This document shows positions 20,135-26,339 of a stretch of DNA of 64,000 bases, piece by piece. Below the pieces are notes generated by a model. That model searched no databases and had not been told where the DNA came from. It was given only the letters and a program-made list of their open reading frames with translations. The position numbers and the translations under genes are program-made. Each line of letters opens with the position of its first letter. The first letter of the stretch is position 1. Source of the stretch: Verrucomicrobiota bacterium (GTDB lineage Bacteria; Verrucomicrobiota; Verrucomicrobiia; Opitutales; Opitutaceae); assembly GCA_963205455.1 (NCBI GenBank), contig CAUJJL010000196.1, positions 1 through 64,000 on the forward strand, read 5' to 3'.

Positions 20135-20968
20135 ATGTCCCTGCCGCCCATTATCCATGAGGACGATGCCCTGATTGCGTTCGACAAACCGAGCGGCCTT
20201 TTGGTGGCACCGGATCGCTGGGACAAGTCGCGCGAGAATCTGATGGGCAACGTCCATGCGGCCATGGGGAAGGGTGTTGCGAATGTCCACAGGCTGGATG
20301 CGGATACCAGCGGCGTGCTGCTTTGCGCAAAGACGAAGCCCGCATTGGATTTTCTGAGTGGGCAGTTTCAGTCGAAGTCGGTGGGCAAGGTCTATCACGC
20401 CTTGGTGGTTGTGCCGCCTGTGGAAGAGGCGATGAAGGTCATTGCCGCGGTTCGCGACGATTCCGGACTGCTGCCCGAAACGTTCAGCATCGATCTGGCG
20501 CTGGATCAGGACGAGGCGCATCCGGGTCGCATGCGGGTTTTCAAGAAGAGAGGAGGAAAGCCTTCGCTGACGGATTTTCGAACCTTGGAGTGCTTTCAGA
20601 CCGGGCGAGGCCAGCGTTTCGCCTGGGTCGAGTGTCGGCCACACACGGGAAGGACGCATCAATTGCGGGTGCATCTGGCCGCCGCCGGGGCTCCCATCCT
20701 TGGTGATCGGTTCTACGGGATTCCGGAAGCCGGCTTGAAACTCTCCGAACTCAAGCGCCGCTACAAGAATCGCGACGATGAAAAGCCCCTGTTGCAGCGC
20801 CTCGCGCTGCATGCGAGCGAGCTCACGGTCAGGCATCCTTACACGCTTGAGCCGATGTCGCTGCGGGCAGAAATTCCCCACGAGTTTGAAGTTGCGCTCA
20901 AGTACCTGAGGAAGTTTGCGTCGCAACCTTGCCGTCGGTCTGGCGGTGGACAAACTGCCGACTCATGA
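20135..20968 (+). CDS. RluA-family pseudouridine synthase
   Basis: 277 residues from ATG 20135; the in-frame upstream codon at 20099 lacks family similarity. It isomerises uridine to pseudouridine in rRNA or tRNA. It has no S4 domain. The catalytic motif is VHRLDADTSGVLLCAKT with Asp in RLDxxTSG, preceded by IAFDKPSGLLVAPD. The late motif is GRTHQLRVHLAAAGAPILGD. Target base unknown; RluA, RluC, RluD or TruC-like specificity cannot be separated by eye. Its last 4 bp (ATGA) overlap the start of the next gene, indicating translational coupling. Confidence 0.93.
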   Translation: MSLPPIIHEDDALIAFDKPSGLLVAPDRWDKSRENLMGNVHAAMGKGVANVHRLDADTSGVLLCAKTKPALDFLSGQFQSKSVGKVYHALVVVPPVEEAMKVIAAVRDDSGLLPETFSIDLALDQDEAHPGRMRVFKKRGGKPSLTDFRTLECFQTGRGQRFAWVECRPHTGRTHQLRVHLAAAGAPILGDRFYGIPEAGLKLSELKRRYKNRDDEKPLLQRLALHASELTVRHPYTLEPMSLRAEIPHEFEVALKYLRKFASQPCRRSGGGQTADS

Positions 20969-21492
20969 CCTTGCAGGAACGGCTTGGCCGACACCTCGGA
21001 AAAGTCCCGGATATTTTGCGTGCCATCTGGGTCGCACCCAACGCGACGGTGGTCGGTGATGTCACGCTGGAATCACAGAGCAGCGTTTTCTACGGTGCGG
21101 TTCTGCGTGGGGACATCGCGCGCATTTCTGTTGGGGAGGGGAGCAATATTCAGGACAACGCCGTCGTGCATCTGGCGGATGATCTGGACGCGATCATTGG
21201 AAAGTGGTGTACGATCGGACACAGCGCCATTGTGCATGCGTGCACGATTGAAGATGAATGCCTGATCGGGATGGGAGCGACGATTTTGGACGGTGCTGTC
21301 ATTGGCGCCCGCAGCATTGTAGGGGCAGGTGCTGTGGTGAAACAGCGCATGGTCGTGCCACCCGGCTCGATGGTTCTCGGTACGCCCGCGCGCATTGTGC
21401 GCTCGCTGACTCCGGAGGAGATGGCCGGCTTGCGGCCCTGGGCAGAAAAATACGTTCACGTGGCGAGAGCCCACGCAGCGCGCAAAACTTGA
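20965..21492 (+). CDS. Gamma-carbonic anhydrase-like hexapeptide-repeat protein
   Basis: 175 residues; the ATG at 20965 overlaps the preceding stop by 4 bp. It has the left-handed beta-helix hexapeptide pattern (APNATVVGDVTLES, GVGEG-type turns, IGMGATILDGAVIGARS). His residues at VVHLADD and IGHSAIVHAC match the three Zn/Fe ligands of gamma-class carbonic anhydrases (CamH, YrdA, PaaY group). Many YrdA/PaaY-like members have weak or no CA activity, so the reaction is not certain. Function may be CO2/bicarbonate conversion or CoA-thioester-related. Confidence 0.9.
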   Translation: MTLQERLGRHLGKVPDILRAIWVAPNATVVGDVTLESQSSVFYGAVLRGDIARISVGEGSNIQDNAVVHLADDLDAIIGKWCTIGHSAIVHACTIEDECLIGMGATILDGAVIGARSIVGAGAVVKQRMVVPPGSMVLGTPARIVRSLTPEEMAGLRPWAEKYVHVARAHAARKT

Positions 21493-21558
21493 AAACAGTG
21501 TCCGGTGTAGGGCCGCTGCTTCCAATTCCTGCCAGGGGTCCTTGCGCGTCCCGCAGTT

Positions 21559-21646
21559 TGGTGCCCGGAGAGGGGATCGAACCCACACGCCTTTAGAGGG
21601 CGACGGATTTTGAGTCCGTTGCGTCTGCCAATTCCGCCATCCGGGC
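21559..21646 (-). tRNA. tRNA-Leu (anticodon CAA)
   Basis: Read on the minus strand, the acceptor arm is GCCCGGA paired with TCCGGGC, followed by A and an encoded CCA (21562-21559). The anticodon loop is CTCAAAA between ACGGA and TCCGT, giving CAA, which reads UUG. A long variable arm (CGCCCTCTAAAGGCG region) marks it as class II, as expected for leucine. The TPsiC arm contains GGTTCGATCCC. Confidence 0.96.
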
Positions 21647-21796
21647 TGGAAAGAGGGTCATGCGATGCGAAATTGGCGGGACTGGCAAGCCATGATTCTT
21701 ACATTGGCAAAGCAATGCGCGACTTGCGAATGTGACCGGGCGCCTGCGTTTGGCAGGAGCTTGAAGGGAATACAGGTGTGCGGCGTGCCTGATCCC

Positions 21797-23107
21797 CTAT
21801 AGCGTTTTTGAAATCGACGAGGTCAGGACCTCAGGTGCATCTGTGGTGACCAGAACATTGTCTTCGATCCTGACGCCGCCGATCTCCATCAAGGGCTCGA
21901 TGCGTTTCCAGTCGACGCAGTCGTGAAACCGTTCCCGACGTGCAGGGTCGTTGAGCAGTGTGGGGATAAAGTAGATGCCCGGCTCGACGGTGATGACATA
22001 ACCGGGCATCAACGGCAGATCCGTGCGGAGCGTTTGCAGTGCGGAGCGAGGATCCTTGGGGCGGCCGGGTAGTGTGCCACTCGCATCGCGCACTCCGAGC
22101 CCGACAAGGTGTCCGAGTCCATGAGGAAAAAACAGCGTGTGCGCGGTGCGGTCCACTAGTGATTCGGGAGTCCCGAGGAGGATTCCCATGTCGACGAGCC
22201 CGGAGGAGATTTCCAAAGCCGCCTTGAAGTGGATGTCTTTCCATTCGGCGCCTGTGCGACAGCGCGAGATGGCGGCCTCCTCGACGGAAAGCACCAGTGC
22301 GTGAAGATCGCGTTGAAAAGCGGTAGGGTTACCACCGGCCACGAAGGTGCGCGTGACATCGCACACGTAGCGGTCGATTTCCGCACCGGCATCGATGAGA
22401 ACAAATTCACCCGCTGCGATCATTCGATCGCTTGGATCAAAGTGAAGCACGGCGGCATTGGGGCCGCTGCCGACGATGGAACCGTAACCGGTCCGGCGTG
22501 CACCGGCGTGGAAGAATTCTGTTTCGAGTGTGATCTGGAGACTTCGCTCTGTGGTCGGTTGAAACTCCGCTCCCAGTCGGGCGCGGACAGCGGTGTAGCC
22601 CGCAGCAGTGCAGGCCGCGGCGTTGCGGAGGAGTCCCAGTTCAAGCGCATCCTTGGAGCGCCTGGCGTGACGGAAGTGTTCGCGGACACGTTTCGTCCGT
22701 TCATCGCGATCGGAGATGTCCAGTGCGCGCGGCGGTGCGCCCAGTCTGACGATGGGACGTGCGCGATCCTTGAGCCATTGGGTCAGCCCTGCGATTGGCT
22801 CACCCGGCGATTGTTTGCGCCCCTCCCAGATCCGCTCGTTTTCCGTGAGTGAAGGCACGAATGATCGCCATTGTCCGCCCGAACTGGTGGCTGGATCGAA
22901 GGCGATGATTCCACCGGGGCATTCGAGCGCGGTCAGGTAGTAGTATTCCGCGTGTGCGCGGAAGGGGTAAGTTTGGTCGGTGTTCTCGGGCAGTGGAATG
23001 GGTTCGCCCGCGTGGACCAGGAGCACGGCATCGCCGATGACGGGTGCTACAGCATCCTGGATACATTTCCGGCGTGCCAGCAGCGCGGGGTCATCAAATG
23101 ACAGCAT
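21797..23107 (-). CDS. pepP: Xaa-Pro aminopeptidase (aminopeptidase P, M24B)
   Basis: 436 residues. It removes an N-terminal residue preceding proline, using two metal ions. The N-terminal domain (1-170) is the creatinase-like domain with HAEYYYLTALECPGGIIAFD. The catalytic pita-bread domain shows the ligand set: VLIDAGAEIDRYVCDVTRTF (two Asp), FFPHGLGHLVGLGVRD (His), VITVEPGIYF (Glu) and GGVRIEDNVLVT (Glu). Overall length matches E. coli PepP. It is downstream of tRNA-Leu on the same strand. Confidence 0.95.
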   Translation of the reverse strand: MLSFDDPALLARRKCIQDAVAPVIGDAVLLVHAGEPIPLPENTDQTYPFRAHAEYYYLTALECPGGIIAFDPATSSGGQWRSFVPSLTENERIWEGRKQSPGEPIAGLTQWLKDRARPIVRLGAPPRALDISDRDERTKRVREHFRHARRSKDALELGLLRNAAACTAAGYTAVRARLGAEFQPTTERSLQITLETEFFHAGARRTGYGSIVGSGPNAAVLHFDPSDRMIAAGEFVLIDAGAEIDRYVCDVTRTFVAGGNPTAFQRDLHALVLSVEEAAISRCRTGAEWKDIHFKAALEISSGLVDMGILLGTPESLVDRTAHTLFFPHGLGHLVGLGVRDASGTLPGRPKDPRSALQTLRTDLPLMPGYVITVEPGIYFIPTLLNDPARRERFHDCVDWKRIEPLMEIGGVRIEDNVLVTTDAPEVLTSSISKTL

Positions 23108-23179
23108 GAGGCAGCCTGCGGGGGGAGGGTTGTTGCGGCAAGCCCCGTGGGTGTGGCCAGACGCGATGACAGATGTGCT

Positions 23180-23647
23180 CTATTTCTTCTTTTTTCCCTT
23201 TTTTCCGGACTTGGCTCGCGTGGGCAGGACCATGACGGGACATTTCGATCGCTTGAGCACACCCTGGGTGGTGCTACCCACGAGCAGATCGTAGAAGGCC
23301 GTGTGACCGTGTGATCCCATGACGATGTAGCTGGCTTTTGTGCGTTCGGCTTCCTTCAGGATCGAAGCGACGGGAGATCCGATACTAACGATGCTGTCCG
23401 TTTCCAGACCCTTCCTTGCAAGACGGGCCTTTTGTCGGTCAAGATTCTTTGTCGCGGCCTTTTCACTGATGACCATGAGTTCCTGGACATTGTCGAGGCC
23501 TACTCCGAAGTCGCTGGTAACGACGGGAGGCTGTACCACGTGGAGGAGCACGATGCGTGCGCTGAGGATGCCAGCGAGTTCGGAAGCCGCCTGGACGACG
23601 TCGTCGCTCGCGCCGGAAAAATCGATGGGTGCCAGGATGGTTTTCAT
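23180..23647 (-). CDS. Universal stress protein (UspA family)
   Basis: 155 residues from ATG 23647; the frame extends upstream but without similarity. The Usp fold begins with MKTILAPIDFSGASDDVVQA and ends with the ATP-binding signature MGSHGHTAFYDLLVGSTTQG (G-x2-G-x9-G-S/T), followed by CPVMVLP. The C-terminus is a Lys/Gly-rich tail. ATP-binding Usp proteins help survival under stress; the specific role is unknown. It lies 72 bp upstream of pepP on the same strand. Confidence 0.93.
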   Translation of the reverse strand: MKTILAPIDFSGASDDVVQAASELAGILSARIVLLHVVQPPVVTSDFGVGLDNVQELMVISEKAATKNLDRQKARLARKGLETDSIVSIGSPVASILKEAERTKASYIVMGSHGHTAFYDLLVGSTTQGVLKRSKCPVMVLPTRAKSGKKGKKKK

Positions 23648-23826
23648 ACTGCGTTTGACACGTGTGAACTCCGTTTGTTCAAAACAGACAGCAACTTCCG
23701 AGGATTTGATTGTCGACGGGAGGAGGCGGTTTGGAGTCTTCGATCTTGCGGAAATCGGATCGGGAAACGGGGAAAAAAGCGCTTGCCTCAAGCGAGGGCA
23801 TAGGGCTCTCTCACCGTTCACTTGTT

Positions 23827-23903
23827 CGGGCCGTAGCGTAGCCTGGTAGCGCGCTTGCATGGGGTGCAAGAGGTCGCGAGTTCGAATCTCGCCGGCCCGA
23901 CCA
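23827..23903 (+). tRNA. tRNA-Pro (anticodon GGG)
   Basis: Acceptor CGGGCCG pairs with CGGCCCG, then A and an encoded CCA (23901-23903). The D arm is TAGCGTAGCCTGGTAGCGC. The anticodon stem CTTGC/GCAAG encloses ATGGGGT, giving GGG (reads CCC). The T arm has GCGAGTTCGAATCTCGC. 77 nt. Confidence 0.96.
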
Positions 23904-24096
23904 TTTGATTATCGAGGGGCGAAGGATATCCTTGACGGGGCAACGCCCATTCTTGAAGCAGAGGCAAGGGCTTGAGAGTCTGGCATTGGTCTTACCCTGA
24001 GGGGCGGTGGTGAAAATCGAAATTGCGTGGCCTGCCGCAGGAGGTGGCTGGCTACATTTCGGTTGGTCTCGGGCCGGATTACGTTAGTGCTTGGGC

Positions 24097-25374
24097 ATGC
24101 CGCTGCCCGCTCCTGTCATCTTTCTGCCGGGGATCATGGGAAGCACGTTGCGAGACGAGTATCCGGTGGATCCGGAGAATGTTTGGTCCGTGCTGAAGGC
24201 CGCGACAAAAAGCTATGAGCGCATCACATTGCATCCGGACAATGTGCAGTTTGAACTGGTTGAACCGGCCCGCGTGGCGCGCGACCAGGTTTTCCAGCTA
24301 TTCTATGGCGAGATCATTGAGGAACTGCGGCACAATCTGACTCAGGACCCGGACCGGCCAGTCCCGGTTTATCCCTTTGCCTATGATTGGAGGCAGCCGC
24401 TCGATGTGATTGAGGCGGAACTCGTCGGCTTTGTCAGCGAGATTATTGCCCGGACGAGTCTGATGCGGCATTACCACGCCGATGGATTCACTGCCAGGAC
24501 GGGAAAAGTGAATCTTGTCGCTCATTCGATGGGAGGGCTGATTGTCGCTGGGTATTTGGCGCGTGAGGGCTTCAAGACGGTCGACAAGGTGGCGTCGCTC
24601 GCGTCACCCTTCCGAGGGTCGCTCGAGTCGATTGCCAAGGTGGCGATTGGGGTTGGCGGCTTCAGTCTCTCCAGCGGTGGTTCCCGCGAGCGTGAGGCGG
24701 CGCGGCTGACTCCATCGCTTTACCACCTGTTGCCGTCCTACGATGACGCGGTCACTGCCGAGGCGGGTCTCGTGGCGGACATCTTTCTCCCTCAGGCGTG
24801 GCAGCCCGGCATACTGGAAACACTGGCGACGTTTGTCACCCGCTATGGCCTGCGGCCCGAGGACCCGCGCATGAAGGCGGACAAGTTGCTGGAATCCATG
24901 CTTGATCGTGCCTGGCGGCATCGTCGCCGCATTGAGCGCCTCAAGCTGCCCGATCCCCGCAAGTGGCTTTGCGTGGTTGGAGTTGATGCGGAAACACGGG
25001 TGGGCCTGTCGATCAAGCCGGATGCAAGTGGCAAACCCAGGTTTGAACTCGGCGATCCAAAGAACGAGTGGAGCGGTATCAACCGGATGAATACAGGAGA
25101 CAATACCGTGCCGTACCTCGGAGCCCGATGCGCATTTGTCCCGGCGGAGCAGGTCGTGTGCGTGACGCCGGGCGATTTTGGTTTCTTTGAGTTTGGCGAC
25201 CAATTGCTCAGCAAGCTTGGGTTTCACAGCGCGCTGCCCAGCATGAATCTGGTGCAACGCCTCGTGACTTCGCACATCCTTGGGCGCCCTCAAGGGAAAC
25301 CGGGAGGGCATCCGTCGCCCGAGATTGATCCTGCGGATTGGAATCCGCTCATCGGCGGGCTCCTGCCCAAGTGA
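24097..25374 (+). CDS. Lecithin:cholesterol acyltransferase-like alpha/beta hydrolase
   Basis: 425 residues from ATG 24097 (a TTG two codons upstream is also possible). LCAT/PDAT family hydrolases act on acyl esters of lipids. The start PAPVIFLPGIMGSTLRDEYP matches the family's oxyanion and lid region. The nucleophile elbow is VNLVAHSMGGLIVAGYL (Ser in HSMGG). A conserved YPFAYDWRQPLDVIEAELVG precedes it. A late segment MNTGDNTVPYLGAR contains a plausible catalytic Asp (GDNTVP). No signal peptide is seen, suggesting a cytoplasmic or membrane-associated enzyme. Substrate unknown. Confidence 0.8.
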   Translation: MPLPAPVIFLPGIMGSTLRDEYPVDPENVWSVLKAATKSYERITLHPDNVQFELVEPARVARDQVFQLFYGEIIEELRHNLTQDPDRPVPVYPFAYDWRQPLDVIEAELVGFVSEIIARTSLMRHYHADGFTARTGKVNLVAHSMGGLIVAGYLAREGFKTVDKVASLASPFRGSLESIAKVAIGVGGFSLSSGGSREREAARLTPSLYHLLPSYDDAVTAEAGLVADIFLPQAWQPGILETLATFVTRYGLRPEDPRMKADKLLESMLDRAWRHRRRIERLKLPDPRKWLCVVGVDAETRVGLSIKPDASGKPRFELGDPKNEWSGINRMNTGDNTVPYLGARCAFVPAEQVVCVTPGDFGFFEFGDQLLSKLGFHSALPSMNLVQRLVTSHILGRPQGKPGGHPSPEIDPADWNPLIGGLLPK

Positions 25375-25413
25375 GTTTCGGAGTCCAAGGCGCTGGGGCC
25401 CCGAAATGGGCAT

Positions 25414-25427
25414 GCGCAGGCCTAGCC
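25414..25427. repeat. Left arm of 14-bp inverted repeat flanking the suffix gene
   Basis: GCGCAGGCCTAGCC matches the reverse complement of 26314-26327 at 13 of 14 positions. The two arms enclose the four-helix-bundle suffix gene and its GATC arrays. Confidence 0.55.
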
Positions 25428-25433
25428 GACGCA

Positions 25434-25491
25434 GATCAGTCCGATCAGTCTGATCCGTCTGATCAGTCTGATCCGACTGATCGGACTGATC
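25434..25491. repeat. GATC array 1, 9-bp period, seven GATC sites
   Basis: GATC occurs at 25434, 25443, 25452, 25461, 25470, 25479 and 25488, exactly every 9 bp, with spacers such as AGTCC, AGTCT, CGTCT, CGACT and GGACT. It ends three bases before the ATG of the next gene. Read in that gene's frame it would encode repeated Asp-x-Ser/Thr. Confidence 0.9.
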
Positions 25492-25493
25492 TT

Positions 25494-26282
25494 ATGGAAG
25501 GCCCGCACAAGAAACTTCGCCCGAGTGGCGGCTACCGCAAGACCGCCAGCTTTCAGACGGCCACGGTCATCTATGACGCCACGGTGTGGTTCTGCGAAAA
25601 ATTCCTGGAAGCCCGGTCGCGCACCGTGGACCAAATGGTGCAGGCAGCACGCTCGGGCCGTCAGAACATTGCTGAAGGCAGCCGCGCCTCCGCGACCAGC
25701 TCGCAGACGGAATTGCGCCTCGTGAATGTGGCCCGGGCGAGCCTCGAGGAGTTGCTGCTCGACTATGAGGACTACCTGCGCCACCGCAGGTTGGCGCTGT
25801 GGGCGCAGGACAGCCCGGAGGCCAGCAAAGTGCGGGGGGTGGCCACACGCCTCAGAAAAGATCGGTTGGATCGGTCGGATCCGACTGATCTGATCGATCT
25901 CAGCGACCAGCAGCGCTGGACGCTCTATGCCTGTTGGCTCGAGCATGCGGAGGGCGCTGTACGCGCCAACGCACTCATTTGCCTGATCCACCAGGCGAAC
26001 TACCTGCTCGACCGGCAAATCGCGGCGCTGGAGGCGGCATTCATCGAGGAGGGCGGCTACTCCGAGCAACTCGCGACAGAGCGGTTGAAGCAGCGCAGGA
26101 AGGATCGGTCGGATCGGACTGATCAGACTGATCAGTCCGATCCGACTGATCTTAGGCCTCCGGCCTGCCCGAAGTGCGGCGCGCTTATGGCGCTTCGCAC
26201 TGCCAGGGCCGGCAAGACCCCGGGCAGCCAATTTTGGGGTTGCACGGGCTATCCGGAGTGCAAAGGCACGGCGCCACTTTAG
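25494..26282 (+). CDS. Four-helix-bundle suffix-domain protein with C-terminal zinc ribbon
   Basis: 262 residues from ATG 25494. Residues about 10-105 form a four-helix bundle related to the 23S rRNA intervening-sequence proteins (VDQMVQAARSGRQNIAEGSR, then NVARASLEELLLDYEDYLRH). A suffix helical domain at about 140-205 has LICLIHQANYLLDRQIAALE. The end is a topoisomerase-type zinc ribbon, CPKCGALMALRT with FWGCTGYPECKG (four Cys). The DNA holds GATC arrays just before the start, between bundle and suffix domain, and between suffix domain and ribbon. Each is in frame and encodes DRSD/DQTD-like repeats. Function unknown; nucleic-acid binding is likely from the ribbon. Confidence 0.85.
   Translation: MEGPHKKLRPSGGYRKTASFQTATVIYDATVWFCEKFLEARSRTVDQMVQAARSGRQNIAEGSRASATSSQTELRLVNVARASLEELLLDYEDYLRHRRLALWAQDSPEASKVRGVATRLRKDRLDRSDPTDLIDLSDQQRWTLYACWLEHAEGAVRANALICLIHQANYLLDRQIAALEAAFIEEGGYSEQLATERLKQRRKDRSDRTDQTDQSDPTDLRPPACPKCGALMALRTARAGKTPGSQFWGCTGYPECKGTAPL
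25860..25899. repeat. GATC array 2 inside the suffix gene
   Basis: GATC at 25860, 25869, 25878, 25887 and 25896 (9-bp period), with one extra GATC at 25892. It lies in frame between the helical bundle and the suffix domain, encoding Asp-rich residues (DRLDRSDPTDLIDL). It is more degenerate than the other two arrays. Confidence 0.85.
26103..26151. repeat. GATC array 3 inside the suffix gene
   Basis: GATC at 26103, 26112, 26121, 26130, 26139 and 26148 (9-bp period), in frame just before the zinc ribbon, encoding DRSDRTDQTDQSDPTD. Its right edge, GACTGATCTTA followed by GG, matches the right edge of array 1 (GACTGATCTTA followed by TG). Confidence 0.9.
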
Positions 26283-26300
26283 CTGAAGGCTGCGCTTTCC

Positions 26301-26327
26301 GCGCAGGTGGCGTGGCCAGGCCTGCGC
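26301..26327. repeat. Hairpin and right arm of inverted repeat after the suffix gene
   Basis: GCGCAGG (26301-26307) pairs with CCTGCGC (26321-26327), a 7-bp stem in the convergent gap before the antiporter stop. 26314-26327 (GGCCAGGCCTGCGC) is also the inverted copy of 25414-25427. It may act as a terminator or mark the edge of a cassette. Confidence 0.5.
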
Positions 26328-26339
26328 ACTCTCAAGCGA

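Noticed and set aside
21559..21646. tRNA-Leu as an integration site
   Set aside because: No integrase, no repeated tRNA 3' segment, and neighbours are ordinary housekeeping genes.
23922..23933. 12-bp perfect palindrome AAGGATATCCTT after tRNA-Pro
   Set aside because: Too short to form a terminator, with no T-run; no integrase or attachment duplication of the tRNA 3' end nearby.
25422..26231. Long minus-strand frame opposite the suffix gene
   Set aside because: It mirrors the plus-strand gene; the palindromic GATC arrays keep both strands open. The plus-strand protein matches a known family.
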